Shown: positions 1 to 9,322, numbered from the stretch's first letter. The stretch is DNA of 24,711 bases from JAFARZ01 sp035651595 (GCA_035651595.1 DASRFJ010000067.1:1-24711), one strand, 5' to 3'. Notes: a model not told the origin generated them from the sequence alone. Numbers and translations: made by a program.

Positions 1-2762
1 AGCTGGCCGGCCGGTGGCTGGCCGGCCGGTTCTGGCGCCGGCTTCGCTGAGGCTGTCTTCGCTGAGGCTGTCTTCGCTGAGGTGACGTGCCTGGTTGCGG
101 CAGCGGCGGTGGCGGATGCGGTCAGGGCGAAGTCCTGCCTGGTGAGCTGGTCCGCGGTGACGTTCACCGAGGCCGTCGACGAGGAATAGCCGGCGGCGGT
201 CGCGGTGAAGCCCTGGCTGCCGGTGGCCGGACTGAACACGGAGTACAGCGCTCCGTTGACCGCGGTGTCGCCGGTCCCGGTCGCGAAGCCGCTGACACCC
301 GGCTGCGTCGTCGAGGTAACCGAAGCCCCCGCGACCGCCTGGCCGGTGCCCGCGTCGGTGACCAGACCGGAGACCAGACCGCCGGGAAGCGCGGTGCAGC
401 CCGGATCGCCGACGTGGACGTTGCCCACCGACCACCACCAGGCGTCGTCGCCGGAATACCGGAACCGTATCCGCACGTCGTGCTTGCCCGCCGCGGCGGG
501 AATCGCGATGGTGGTGTACGGGCTGGTGCTCACGACATCGTCGGTGGTGTGGTGCCAGATGGGAGTCCACGAGCCGCCGCCGTCGGTGCTCAGCTCGATC
601 GTGCCCTGCTGGCCGGGCGCGCCGTAATACTCGGACTGGAAGCTGAGCTCGGGTGACAGCTGACCGGACAGGTCGATGGCGGGCGAGGTCAGCGTGCTGT
701 TCAGGTAGCCGCCGCTGGTGCCGGAGTCGGCGATCGCGAACGTGTCGTTGCCGGTCGTCATCGTGGGCGGCGGCCGGTTACCCGGGTTGTCGAACCGCCA
801 CCCGTCGCGACTGCCGGTCACGGTCCAGCCATCGCGCGGCGTGCCCTGAGTCCAGGAGGTGAAATGCTCGTTCAGGCCGGGATACCCGTAGCCAGGCGCG
901 ATGCAGGCGGTCTTGTCGGCGCTGAGCGTGAAGTCGGCCCTCGTTGTGCTGGAACTGCCCGCCGTGACCTGGGAACTGAGGGTCTGGTAGCCGTCACCCG
1001 GCGGCGCGTCGACGGTCGGTGCCGCGGCGCTGACCGTGACCGGATAGGTGCTGGGCGCGGCCAGGATCACGCTGTACTTGCCGGTGAACGGGTCGGTGTA
1101 GACCGGCGCGCCGGGGTAACCGCCGCCGATGATGATCTTCGCGTACACCGGCCAGCCGTGGCCAGAGCCGTCCCTGACCGTGCCGGTCAGCGTGGTGTGC
1201 GGCAGTTCGGCCAGCGAGAGGTTCGCGGTGGCGGTCTGGTTCGCGGTCGCCTGGACGGAGTCCATAGCGGACTGATACGCGTACAGCGAGCCCGTGACGG
1301 TGTAGCTCCCGGCCGTCACGTCAAGCTCGAACTTGCCGCCGGCGTCGGTCTGGGTCTGGTAGCCGCCGGGACTGGCGGTCACGGTCACGCCGGCCAGCGG
1401 CTTCCCGGTGGTCGCATCGGTGGCCTGCCCGGTGATAACCGACTGCGGCCCACTGGAGAGCGCGCCCAGCCCGTCTGGTGTCCCGAGGCCGGTCGGACCA
1501 TCCCAGCCGGGTCCGGCGGTGCACAGCACGGTGCCACACGATCCGTTGCTGCCCTGGGTGACATCGAACAGGTCGGCCGCGGGGTTCTTGTCGTGGTAGG
1601 CGTAGCTGACGGGGTAGGAGCCGGATTCGGGCGTGCCCGCCATCGCGTACATGGCGGTGATCAGCGGCGCGGCAAGGCTCGTGCCGCCGACCTGGAGCCA
1701 TCCGTTCTCGCCGAGCGTGTCATACGTCGCCAGCCCGGAGGCGGGGTCGGCGTCGGCGGAGATGTCCGCGACCGCGCGCATCGAGCAGTCGGTGTTGAGG
1801 CCGGCCTGGAAGTCTGGTTGCGCTTCGGTCGCGGAGCAGCCCGATCCGCCGCTGTCCCACGCGGTTTCGTCCCAGCCACGGGAAACCGCGCTGTCCTTCG
1901 TCAGCAGGGTGCCGCCGACCGCCGTGACCACCGGGAGGGCCGAAGGCCACTCGGCGATGTACCCGGTATCGCCGGAGGACGCCACGATCGCGACGCCTGA
2001 GTGGGTGTACGAGGCGTTGTAGCTGTCCGCGCTGCCGTCGGGCGCGCCGTAGGAGTTCGAGACGAACTTGGCGCCGAGCGTCACCGCTTCGTCGACCGCG
2101 GCGGCTAGGTCGGAGACGCTCGGCGAGTTGCCTTGTACCAGCAAAATATTGCACTTCGGGCACGCCGCGGAGACGGCGTCCAGGTCGAGCGACGTCTCGA
2201 GTGCCCAGCCGGGATCGTCGGGCGGGTAGTTCGTCCCGCCGGCCTGATCGACCTTGCGGAAGCAGCCGTTCGCCGCGGTACACGGCGGCAGCCCGTACTG
2301 GGCACGGAAGGTTGCCAGGTCTGACTCGGCTTTGGAGTCGCCGTTGGCGTCCACGATCGCCACGGTCTGCCCCGCTCCGAGAGCGGGCATGTGGTAAGCG
2401 GACTGGAGGTCGGCCGGCCCGAGCGCCGTGGCCGGCGGCTGATTCGAGCTTGCCGCCATGATGTTGTGTGCCGCCGTCGTGCGCACGACCGCCAGGCAGC
2501 GGACGAATCCAGGCCTCGGCGTGACGTTGCACGGAGCGTCGGTGTTCGTCGTGAGTCTGGGCGTCGATGCGGGCGTCGGGCTGGGCGCCGGTGCGGATGC
2601 CGGGCCGGGCGCCGGTGCGGACGCCGGGCCGGGCGCCGGTGCGGTGAGAGCGGCAACCGATGCGTGCGCGGGTACGACCGCGAGCGTCACGGTGAGCGCG
2701 GCGGCGCCCGCGGTCGCGAGCGCCAGGCGCCCGCCGCGCCGTTTGTTCAGCCAGAAATGCAT
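1..2762 (-). CDS. Secreted S53 (sedolisin-type) serine peptidase with carboxypeptidase-regulatory-like modules, C-terminus beyond window
   Basis: This frame stays open for 920 codons from ATG at 2762 to the left edge, with strong third-position GC. An AGAAAGG ribosome site lies about 12 nt upstream. The start MHFWLNKRRGGRLALATAG is a Sec-type signal peptide, followed by an Ala/Pro repeat linker and a short two-cysteine segment (CNVTPRPGFVRC) in place of the long propeptide usual in S53 enzymes. The peptidase domain (about 100-435) holds the Ser-Glu-Asp set of sedolisins: E189 and D193 in ETSLD, D265 in SSGDTG and S362 in GGTSLAAP. Then come two carboxypeptidase-regulatory-like beta domains (about 440-620), a jelly-roll/MAM-like region (about 630-795), a third regulatory-like domain (about 797-880) and a low-complexity tail. 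The S53 part is paralogous to that of the gene ending at 10336. Family assignment is firm; the substrate is unknown and the full length cannot be seen. Confidence 0.93.
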   Translation of the reverse strand, partial: MHFWLNKRRGGRLALATAGAAALTVTLAVVPAHASVAALTAPAPGPASAPAPGPASAPAPSPTPASTPRLTTNTDAPCNVTPRPGFVRCLAVVRTTAAHNIMAASSNQPPATALGPADLQSAYHMPALGAGQTVAIVDANGDSKAESDLATFRAQYGLPPCTAANGCFRKVDQAGGTNYPPDDPGWALETSLDLDAVSAACPKCNILLVQGNSPSVSDLAAAVDEAVTLGAKFVSNSYGAPDGSADSYNASYTHSGVAIVASSGDTGYIAEWPSALPVVTAVGGTLLTKDSAVSRGWDETAWDSGGSGCSATEAQPDFQAGLNTDCSMRAVADISADADPASGLATYDTLGENGWLQVGGTSLAAPLITAMYAMAGTPESGSYPVSYAYHDKNPAADLFDVTQGSNGSCGTVLCTAGPGWDGPTGLGTPDGLGALSSGPQSVITGQATDATTGKPLAGVTVTASPGGYQTQTDAGGKFELDVTAGSYTVTGSLYAYQSAMDSVQATANQTATANLSLAELPHTTLTGTVRDGSGHGWPVYAKIIIGGGYPGAPVYTDPFTGKYSVILAAPSTYPVTVSAAAPTVDAPPGDGYQTLSSQVTAGSSSTTRADFTLSADKTACIAPGYGYPGLNEHFTSWTQGTPRDGWTVTGSRDGWRFDNPGNRPPPTMTTGNDTFAIADSGTSGGYLNSTLTSPAIDLSGQLSPELSFQSEYYGAPGQQGTIELSTDGGGSWTPIWHHTTDDVVSTSPYTTIAIPAAAGKHDVRIRFRYSGDDAWWWSVGNVHVGDPGCTALPGGLVSGLVTDAGTGQAVAGASVTSTTQPGVSGFATGTGDTAVNGALYSVFSPATGSQGFTATAAGYSSSTASVNVTADQLTRQDFALTASATAAAATRHVTSAKTASAKTASAKPAPEPAGQPPAGQ
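3..82 (-). repeat. In-frame tandem repeats in the tail of the S53 peptidase
   Basis: Two 15-bp units at 3-17 and 18-32 encode repeated PAGQP-type residues. Two and a half 15-bp units at 43-57, 58-72 and 73-82 encode repeated SAKTA residues. All are in frame with the peptidase, so they form a low-complexity linker or wall-associated tail rather than an intergenic repeat. Confidence 0.8.
2583..2644 (-). repeat. 24-bp in-frame repeat encoding an Ala/Pro linker
   Basis: Units at 2583-2606 and 2607-2630 differ at one base, and a partial third unit spans 2631-2644. Each encodes eight residues of the ASAPAPGP type directly after the signal peptide of the S53 peptidase. The unit is a multiple of three, so copy number can vary without breaking the gene. 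Confidence 0.85.
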
Positions 2763-2806
2763 AGCGGGGGTTGCCTTTCTGCGCGACGTCTTCAGGTCAC
2801 GGCCGT

Positions 2807-3061
2807 CTACAAGGGCTGGTAGTCGTCCTTGCGCGGGGTGCCGGGAGGCATCGTCTCCGCGCCCTCGGGCTCAGGTTCGGGCTTGGGGTGGGGCTTCGGT
2901 TCGGGGTGGGGCTTGGGATCGGGGTGGCCGGCCGGCGAGTCCGGGGCCGCTGGTTCTGGCTCGTCCGCCGGACGGGTCGGGGTGGTCACGCACTCAGTCT
3001 TGGCGCGTGGGCCCGCCGTGAATATTGGGCAGATGCCGCAATTAATGCGGTGTTCGCACAA
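2807..3061 (-). CDS. Possible small Cys- and Pro/Lys/His-rich protein, start uncertain
   Basis: I do not recognise this protein. The frame ends at a TAG (2807-2809), 44 nt upstream of the S53 start, so the two could be cotranscribed. The last 60 residues have high third-position GC and a KPHPEPKPHPKPEPEP stretch. Before that lies a cysteine-rich segment (CEHRINCGICPIF) with less typical codon use. The start shown is TTG at 3061. GTG at 2989 is an alternative that drops the cysteines, and neither has a good ribosome site. The frame extends to a GTG at 3271 inside the inverted repeat, which is unlikely to be the start. Treat it as hypothetical. Confidence 0.35.
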   Translation of the reverse strand: MCEHRINCGICPIFTAGPRAKTECVTTPTRPADEPEPAAPDSPAGHPDPKPHPEPKPHPKPEPEPEGAETMPPGTPRKDDYQPL

Positions 3062-3257
3062 ATAATCGATCCATATACCCTGCTCGCAGACCTCAGTTCC
3101 CGCGCCGCGCCAGTTTCGTGCGCGGAAAAGGCGCCAGGCGGGGCGTTTCAGACGCGCGCTCGCGGCGTGCCGCGCGGTCTCATCGCCATCGCACCGCCCC
3201 ACCCGTGCCAGAAAACGAACATAAGCCACATTCCGGGCAGGCCGACGGGGGTGCCAG

Positions 3258-3310
3258 ATTATTGCGGACACTTACCCCCCCGATCTGGGAGGGTAAGTGT
3301 CCGCAATAAT
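3258..3310. repeat. Inverted repeat with 20-bp perfect arms (motif GGGTAAGTGTCCGCAATAAT)
   Basis: Arms at 3258-3277 and 3291-3310 are exact reverse complements around a 13-nt centre. The same 20-mer occurs once more at 19629-19648, and a diverged copy lies at 6507-6527. The rest of the gap to the LAL stop (3311-3421) holds a short CCCC/GGGG hairpin near 3315-3330 and no gene. Arm length and recurrence point to the ends of a mobile element more than to a simple terminator, but no transposase is present. Confidence 0.8.
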
Positions 3311-3421
3311 TTCGACCCCTCTTTCGGGGCCGGGGCTAGCGCCGAACGTACCGGATATATGCGGGTATCGCGGGCAGCGCGCGACACGCGGGCCAATCCG
3401 GAGTCGAACAAGCCCCGCCTG

Positions 3422-6349
3422 TCACGCTTGCTGATCAGCTAGGACGATCGCTCGTTCGACCAGTTGCACCGCCAGGGCGGTCCTGCTCGCGACGCCCAGC
3501 TTGCGCATGGCGGATTCCACGTGCCTGGCGACGGTCTTCGGTGACAGGAAGAGCCGCTCGGCGATTTCCTTGTTGGTGGTGCCGTGGACGAGCAGCCTGG
3601 CCACGTCGAGTTCACGCGGCGACAGTTCGCTGCCGTAGGACGGGCGTCCCGGCCGGTCTCGCTTGATCTCGACGCCGTGCGCCCGCAGCAGCTCCTTGAC
3701 CCGCAACGCGTCCTCGGACGCGCCAAGACTGGCGAGGTCCCCGGCGACCTGGCGTAGCCCGGCGATGCCTTCGGCGCCGCGGTCACCGGCGAGCAGGCAG
3801 CGGGCCTGGGCTTCACGGGCCAGCAGCGCGTCGTAGGGGCGCGGGAGTGCCTGCCACGCCTCCGCGGCCAGGCCGAACATGCGGACGGCGACCGGAAGGC
3901 GGCCGCGCGCCTCGGCGAGTATCGCCCGCGACAGGATCAGCCCGGCCCGCGCCGCGGGGACGTCGCGGTCGCGCAGCCAGCGGCCGAACGCCAGGACAAC
4001 CTGCTGCGCTTCGTCGAGGCGCCCCGCGGCACTCAGCGCGGCGACCCGTGCGGGGCCCAGTTCGGCGGCCCATAGCCAGATGCCCTTGCGGGCCACCACC
4101 GCGGCCGTCTCGTCGGTCACCCGCACGGCGGCGTCGACGTCACCGTTGGCCAGTTCGAGCCGGGCGAGCGCCGCGGCGGTCTCGCCCATCTCCCAGGTCG
4201 CGCCGTGGCCCTTGGCCCGCTCCAGTTCCTGGCGCAAGGCCTCGGCGGCCTGTGCTCGCGCCCCGGTCGCGGCGTCGAGGAACGCGGAAACCAGCACGCC
4301 CTGCTCCATGCCCAGCTCGCTGTCCGCGTTCGCCATGGTGCGACGCAGCCGTTCCCGCAGCCCGTCCCAGTCACCGGTGAACCAGTCGAGGTGCGCCTGG
4401 ATGAGCCGCAGTACCGTCCGCAGCCGGACGTAGTCGTTGGTGTCGGCGAGCCGCAGTGCCGAGTCCAGCCATCGGCGTGCGTCGTCATGGCGGCCCCACC
4501 TCATCGCCATGTCGGCCAGGTTGCCCTGGGCTCCAGCCAGTATCCGCAGTTCCAGCCCCGGCGGCTGATCCACCGGCAGCTGTTCGGCCTCACGGAAGCC
4601 CGCCGGGTCGCCGAGCAGCAGCAGGGCGCTGATCCGGTCGCCGCGAATCCGGGCCCGGATGCGCGGCTCAAGCGTGTCCGTCAGCGTCGCCGCCCGGTGC
4701 AGCCAGCGCAGGTGCACCGAGGCCGGCCAGGTGTTGTCATGCGGCCAGCCGAGCAGGGTCATCGCCCAGGCGGCGTGCGCCGGGTCATCCCGCAGGTACG
4801 GGATCGCCCGCTGGAGTTCGGTGCGGCATCCGGCGAAGTCGTGCTGCATACCCACGGCGCGCCCAAGCTGGAAGCGGGCGAGCCCTTCGGCTCCGGCGCT
4901 CAGCCCGCCCCGTGCGATCGTGTCCCGCAGCGCGTTCTCCAGGTCTTTCAGGTGCCGGACCGGATCGGCGAGCGAGGCGGCGTTGAGATGGTCGAGCAGC
5001 TGGAAGACAGCCGGGCCTGGCGCGCTGCGGATCAGCTCGATGACCAGATTGGCCGCGGTCTGCTCGTCCCCCGCCGTGGCCGCCAGCTCGGCGGCCTGCG
5101 TGGCGTACTCGCGCCACTTATCCGGGTCGGCCGCCGCGCGGAAGTGCCTGGCCAGCCGCGCCGCCGGAGCTGGCAGGGACTCGAGCGCCGCACCCGCGCG
5201 GCGGTGCATCGTGCGCCTGACCGGTGCCGGGATCGCCTCGTACACGGCCCGTTGCGCGAGCACATGATGGAAGGCGGTCAGGCCGCGGGCGTCCTCACTC
5301 AGCAGGCCAGAGGCGAGCGCGTGCGACAGCCCGGCCCGCGTCGCGTCGGCTGACAGGTCCGCTACGGCGCTGAGCAGCACCTCGCTCACGGGTTCGGTGA
5401 GTACAGCCGCGGACTGAAGCACCGTATGTGCCGCACTGCTGAGACGTCCCGCGCGCTCGAGCACCGAGTCGCGGATCGTCGGCGGGACCACGATGTCGGT
5501 CAGGTCGCGCCGCACCCATTCGCCGTTGTGCCGGGTGAGGTCTTCCCGCTCGCCCATCAGGCGGACCGACTCCTCCACCGCCAGCGGCACCCCGTCTGTG
5601 TGCTCATGAACGAAATCGGCGAATTCGGCAGATACATGCTGGTCGGCCAGCATCGAGGACATGAGCATGGCAGTGCCGGTGACATCAAGCGGTCCGAGCT
5701 CGACGCGCAGTCGGCTCCTGCCGCCGGCCAGGTGCGAGGACAGCCGGCGAACGAGCGACTCCGCCGCGATTTCTTCCGGACGGTACGTCACGATCAGGCT
5801 GATCCGCTGCGGGTGCTGCACTGTAAGGTGGAGCAGGAACTCCAACGTCGCCTCGTCGGCCCAGTGCACGTCCTCGACCACCAGGAGTTCGATCTCCAGC
5901 CGGCCCAGCAGCTCGGTGAGCGCGCGGAATACCCGGTGCCGCGCCGAGGACGGGTCGTCGGCGGGGTCGGGTGCGGCCGGCAGCTCCGCCGACCACTCGG
6001 GAAATAGCGGCCGCAGCGTGCCGCCGAGCGGACTGAGGTGCAGTGCCGCCACGTCGTCAACCACCTGGCGCAGCGCATCGGCGGCGGGCCCGAGGGTGTG
6101 CGGCTCACGGAACGGCGGGCAGGAAGCCACTAGCGCCCGGCGCGTGTGCTCGCCCGCCGCCGCGAGGAATTCCCGCACCAGCCTGGTCTTGCCGATACCC
6201 GCCTCGCCCTCGATGAGGATGACCGTGGGGGGAGTGGCCAGGGCACGGGTCAGCGCCGCGACCTCTCGCTGACGACCCACGAAATCTGGCGAGCTCACGA
6301 TCGCCGGCCCGCCGGGCAGGCCGGACTCACTACCCGGTATGGCTGACAC
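3422..6349 (-). CDS. LAL-family transcriptional regulator (AAA ATPase + LuxR helix-turn-helix)
   Basis: This is a 975-residue regulator of the large ATP-binding LuxR type. It has an N-terminal ATPase with Walker A GEAGIGKT (48-55) and Walker B LLVVEDVHWAD (155-165), a long helical TPR-like middle, and a C-terminal LuxR helix-turn-helix over about the last 65 residues (LSPRELDVARLLVHG, then NKEIAERLFLSPKTVARHV). Length and domain order match the family, whose members activate antibiotic, sugar or other secondary pathways on ligand binding. The start is GTG at 6349 with GGAGAA about 8 nt upstream. It is transcribed towards the S53 gene but separated from it by the inverted repeat, so cotranscription is doubtful. 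The ligand and targets cannot be read from sequence. Confidence 0.93.
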   Translation of the reverse strand: MSAIPGSESGLPGGPAIVSSPDFVGRQREVAALTRALATPPTVILIEGEAGIGKTRLVREFLAAAGEHTRRALVASCPPFREPHTLGPAADALRQVVDDVAALHLSPLGGTLRPLFPEWSAELPAAPDPADDPSSARHRVFRALTELLGRLEIELLVVEDVHWADEATLEFLLHLTVQHPQRISLIVTYRPEEIAAESLVRRLSSHLAGGRSRLRVELGPLDVTGTAMLMSSMLADQHVSAEFADFVHEHTDGVPLAVEESVRLMGEREDLTRHNGEWVRRDLTDIVVPPTIRDSVLERAGRLSSAAHTVLQSAAVLTEPVSEVLLSAVADLSADATRAGLSHALASGLLSEDARGLTAFHHVLAQRAVYEAIPAPVRRTMHRRAGAALESLPAPAARLARHFRAAADPDKWREYATQAAELAATAGDEQTAANLVIELIRSAPGPAVFQLLDHLNAASLADPVRHLKDLENALRDTIARGGLSAGAEGLARFQLGRAVGMQHDFAGCRTELQRAIPYLRDDPAHAAWAMTLLGWPHDNTWPASVHLRWLHRAATLTDTLEPRIRARIRGDRISALLLLGDPAGFREAEQLPVDQPPGLELRILAGAQGNLADMAMRWGRHDDARRWLDSALRLADTNDYVRLRTVLRLIQAHLDWFTGDWDGLRERLRRTMANADSELGMEQGVLVSAFLDAATGARAQAAEALRQELERAKGHGATWEMGETAAALARLELANGDVDAAVRVTDETAAVVARKGIWLWAAELGPARVAALSAAGRLDEAQQVVLAFGRWLRDRDVPAARAGLILSRAILAEARGRLPVAVRMFGLAAEAWQALPRPYDALLAREAQARCLLAGDRGAEGIAGLRQVAGDLASLGASEDALRVKELLRAHGVEIKRDRPGRPSYGSELSPRELDVARLLVHGTTNKEIAERLFLSPKTVARHVESAMRKLGVASRTALAVQLVERAIVLADQQA

Positions 6350-6506
6350 GGCGAGTTTCTCCAGGTGAACGGGTGTTATCCCACTATTTCATACCCTGTG
6401 CCCGCTGGGACCACACCCGCAACCACAGAAACGACGGTAACGGGCGCATACCCGGTAAATACCAGATCGCGAGCCTCCACCGACTGACTCCGGGAGCCGG
6501 CCGAAA

Positions 6507-6527
6507 ATCATTGCGGACAGCTACCCC
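6507..6527 (-). repeat. Diverged copy of the 20-bp GTAAGTGTCCGCAATAAT motif
   Basis: The plus strand reads ATCATTGCGGACAGCTACCCC here, against ATTATTGCGGACACTTACCCC at 3258. It lies a few bases left of the degenerate palindromic element at 6535, much as the intact copy at 19629 lies beside the larger palindromic element. This linkage suggests the two repeat families moved together. Confidence 0.6.
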
Positions 6528-6534
6528 GCGGGAT

Positions 6535-6715
6535 CGGATCCTGCTGGCTTGTTCCGGGGCTTGCCCGGGTGGCTGGCCGTCCGGTGGGCCAGCTACAGGC
6601 TCGATGGGCCTCGGTTAACGTGGCGGATTTGCCTTTCGTGGTAACGCGGCCCTCGCGTACGGGGGTCGATCCTCCACAAAGAGGTAATCTTCCACGTTGC
6701 TCGCGGGACTGCCGG
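6535..6715. mobile_element. Degenerate MITE-like palindromic element, relative of the 19.2 kb element
   Basis: The left part (GGATCCTGCTGGC and following) resembles 19215-19260. The core at 6617-6698 is an imperfect inverted repeat with AACGTGG outer ends and about 35-nt arms, closely matching 19349-19429. No transposase is encoded, and the long terminal repeats seen at 19.2 kb are missing, so this is a decayed copy. It fills the middle of the 533-bp gap between the LAL and NB-ARC genes. The rest of the gap holds the LAL leader (6350-6500) and the NB-ARC promoter region. Confidence 0.6.
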
Positions 6716-6815
6716 TGCGCTCCTATCCCGGCAGCCGCACACTGCACTCCAGGCACAGGCTGCAACCAGGAGGGAAACTTTCCAACCAGGCTACCGCCGG
6801 ACCGCGATAAGTCCG

Positions 6816-6848
6816 TCCATATCCGTACAATTGCCTCATCTCTGCGGA
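6816..6848 (+). promoter_or_regulatory. 33-bp motif upstream of the NB-ARC gene, shared with 10231-10263
   Basis: This stretch lies 34 nt before the start at 6883. It contains TCCGTACAATTG, in which TACAAT fits a TAnnnT -10 box. The segment 10231-10263 matches it at 24 of 33 positions in the same plus orientation. It may be a promoter core or a regulator site common to the two regulator genes. Confidence 0.45.
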
Positions 6849-6882
6849 ACGGGCGGGACAAGCGTCGCATAGGGAGGCTCGG

Positions 6883-9294
6883 GTGAGCGAGGTGACCTCA
6901 GACGTGACCTCGGGCGTGCAGTCAGACGTGATCTCGGGCGTGAAGGCGGGGGCGCCGGATCCGGCGGCTGCCCGGGATGTGACGGAGTTCGTGGCGGCGC
7001 TCGGCCTGCTCCGGCTGTGGGCCGGGTCCCCTTCTTACCGGCGCCTGGCCACGCGGGTGGGGCCGATGTTGCGGCCGCCGCAGATGCTGGCTCACACTAC
7101 GATCAGCGATCTGTTCCAGCCCGGCCGGCAGCGGCTCGACGTGGACCTGGTCGCGACCACCGTCCGCGCGATGGGTCTGTCCGAGGAGGCCGTCGCGGGC
7201 TGGCGGGCGGCGTGCATCCGGGTCCAGGCCGACGCGAGGAGCGGCGGCGCTGTCGGCGTTTTCCGGCAGCTGCCGGCGGCGCTGGGCACGTTCACCGGCA
7301 GGGACGCGGAACTAGAGCGGCTGCTGGCCGTAGCGTCACCGGGGACCCGTCGTGGCGGTCCGGGTACGGTGGTGATCTGCGCGGTCGAGGGAATGGCCGG
7401 GATCGGCAAGACACAACTGGCACTGCGGGCTGGTCACCTGCTGGCGGACGCGGGGCGGTATGCCGAACTCCAGCTGTTCGTGAACCTGCGCGGTTTCGAT
7501 CCGGACCGGCCGCCCGCGGAGCCTGCCGCGGTCCTGGAAAGCTTCCTGCGTCAGCTAGGGATAGCGCCACAGCACATACCGGGCACGCTCGATGACCGCG
7601 CCGCGATGTTCCGGGACCAGATGTACGGCCGCGACGCGCTGATCGTGCTCGACAACGCCGCCGACGACGCGCAAGTCCGTCCGCTGATCCCGTCCGGTCC
7701 CGGCTGCCTGGTCCTGATCACCAGCAGGCGCAGCCTTCCCCTGCTCGACAACGCGGTCGTCCTGACGCTGGATGTGCTCAGCGAGGCAGAGGCGGTCGAC
7801 CTGCTGGCCGGAATCGCCGGAGCGGAGCGGGTCGCCGCCGAACCCGACGCCGCCGCGCGGATCGCGTCACTGTGCGGCGGCCTGCCGCTCGCGGTGTCGC
7901 TGGCGGCGGCCAGACTGCGGTCCCGCCCGGCATGGCGCGTGGCGGACCTGGCCGGACGCCTTACCAGAGGGATCGGGGAGATCGCCGCTGGCGGCAAGGA
8001 TCTCTCTGCCGTGTTCGACCTGTCGTACCGCGGGCTTCCTGACCGGGCGCGCCGGGTGTTCCCGCTGCTGGGGCTCGATCCGGGTACTGACGTCACCGCG
8101 GCCGCGGTCAGCGCGCTGGCCGGTGTCGGCATCGGCGAAGCGGAGCAGACCCTGGAGCTACTCCAAGACGAGTACCTGGTGCATCAGCGGGTGCCTGGCC
8201 GGTTCGAGCTGCACGACCTGCTCCGGGCCTACGCGGCCGAGCTGGCGGCGGGACAGCTGTCCGCGGCCGAGCGCACGGCGGCCGTCGAGGCCGTGATCGC
8301 CTGGTACACCGCCACCGCCATCGCGGCCACCGAAGCGGTGAGCACCGCCTACCCGGCCCTGCCAGGTCCGGTTTCCGCGCTGCGCGGCCATCCGGTCCTG
8401 TTCGGCGGCGGCGACGAGGCGACGCGCTGGTATGAGCAGGAGCGCGTGAACCTGCTCTGCGCCGTGGCGACCGCGCGGCGGCTGGCCTTTGACGAACCGG
8501 CCTGGCTGCTGGCCGTGGCGCTCGCGCGGCTAGAAGCGATATCGGAGAACTGGCCCGAGATCGAGCGGCTGATGTCGGCCGCGCTACCGTACGCTCGGCG
8601 AGCTCAGCGACCGGGTCAGGTGACCACGGCCGAGGTTACGCGGCATCTGGCCGCGGCGCTCTGCTCGACGGGAAGGCCGGAAGAGGGCATCGCCGCGTTG
8701 ACCCTGGTTCGAGAGGTCTGCCGCGAGCTCGCGGACCGGGACGCGGAGGCACGAGTGCTTGGCTTCCTGGTCACCGCCCATGGCGTGGCCGGCCAGCCAG
8801 AGACCGGACTGGAGTTTGGTGTCGCCGGGCTGGCGGAGTTCGGCGACGACGAGACGGCCGGTACCGGCATGCTGCTCCACGCCATATCGAGATGCCTGCT
8901 CCGCCTCGACCGGCCGGCCGAGGCGCTGGGATACCTGCACGCCTATTGCGGCATCTGCCGGTCGCTGAGCGACCAGCGCGGACTTGCCTCCGGACTTCGG
9001 AACATGGGTAACGCGTACTGGCTGCTCGGGCAGTACGCCGACGCCGAGGCCGTCCTGGCAGACTCCGCCGCGGTCGCCAAGGCCGCGGGAGATCGCTTGA
9101 TCCACGCCGACAGCCTCAACGGCATCGCACGGACCTTGCAGGCTCGCGGACGCGTAACGGAGGCATGGGAGCGGCACGGGCAGGCGATGGCAGTGTTCGC
9201 GGACCTGCCGGAGACTCACGCCGCCCGGCTCCGGGAGAAGCTCGACGCCTCGCCATTCGTGTTCCCAGGTTGTCAGCGAGATAGCGAAGTGTAG
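6883..9294 (+). CDS. NB-ARC/TPR STAND-type regulator (AfsR-like without the SARP domain)
   Basis: This 803-residue protein has an N-terminal helical, probably helix-turn-helix region (about 33-115), an NB-ARC ATPase with Walker A GMAGIGKT (170-177), Walker B DALIVLDNA (251-259), VLITSRR (277-283) and GGLPLA (332-337), and C-terminal TPR-like helices (about 560-790). STAND ATPases of this kind act as signal-gated switches. In AfsR the same NB-ARC and TPR modules follow a SARP DNA-binding domain. The start is GTG at 6883 with AGGGAGG (6871-6877) upstream. A 24-bp direct repeat (6898-6945) gives repeated SDV-SGV residues and several in-frame GTGs, so the exact start could be later. It converges on the SARP gene with a 28-nt gap. 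Confidence 0.88.
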   Translation: MSEVTSDVTSGVQSDVISGVKAGAPDPAAARDVTEFVAALGLLRLWAGSPSYRRLATRVGPMLRPPQMLAHTTISDLFQPGRQRLDVDLVATTVRAMGLSEEAVAGWRAACIRVQADARSGGAVGVFRQLPAALGTFTGRDAELERLLAVASPGTRRGGPGTVVICAVEGMAGIGKTQLALRAGHLLADAGRYAELQLFVNLRGFDPDRPPAEPAAVLESFLRQLGIAPQHIPGTLDDRAAMFRDQMYGRDALIVLDNAADDAQVRPLIPSGPGCLVLITSRRSLPLLDNAVVLTLDVLSEAEAVDLLAGIAGAERVAAEPDAAARIASLCGGLPLAVSLAAARLRSRPAWRVADLAGRLTRGIGEIAAGGKDLSAVFDLSYRGLPDRARRVFPLLGLDPGTDVTAAAVSALAGVGIGEAEQTLELLQDEYLVHQRVPGRFELHDLLRAYAAELAAGQLSAAERTAAVEAVIAWYTATAIAATEAVSTAYPALPGPVSALRGHPVLFGGGDEATRWYEQERVNLLCAVATARRLAFDEPAWLLAVALARLEAISENWPEIERLMSAALPYARRAQRPGQVTTAEVTRHLAAALCSTGRPEEGIAALTLVREVCRELADRDAEARVLGFLVTAHGVAGQPETGLEFGVAGLAEFGDDETAGTGMLLHAISRCLLRLDRPAEALGYLHAYCGICRSLSDQRGLASGLRNMGNAYWLLGQYADAEAVLADSAAVAKAAGDRLIHADSLNGIARTLQARGRVTEAWERHGQAMAVFADLPETHAARLREKLDASPFVFPGCQRDSEV

Positions 9295-9322
9295 GAAACG
9301 TTCGCATCGCGCGGCCTGCACG

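Noticed and set aside
864..2000. Long plus-strand open frame of 378 codons
   Set aside because: It lies antisense to the S53 peptidase gene and its translation is Arg/Gly/Ala-rich with no domain; a shadow of GC-biased codons.
1720..2656. Minus-strand frames of 183 and 270 codons
   Set aside because: Out of frame with the uninterrupted S53 translation and composed of Arg-rich low-complexity sequence.
6508..6870. Small frames on both strands between the LAL and NB-ARC genes
   Set aside because: They lie in the palindromic element and regulatory region and lack codon bias and domains.
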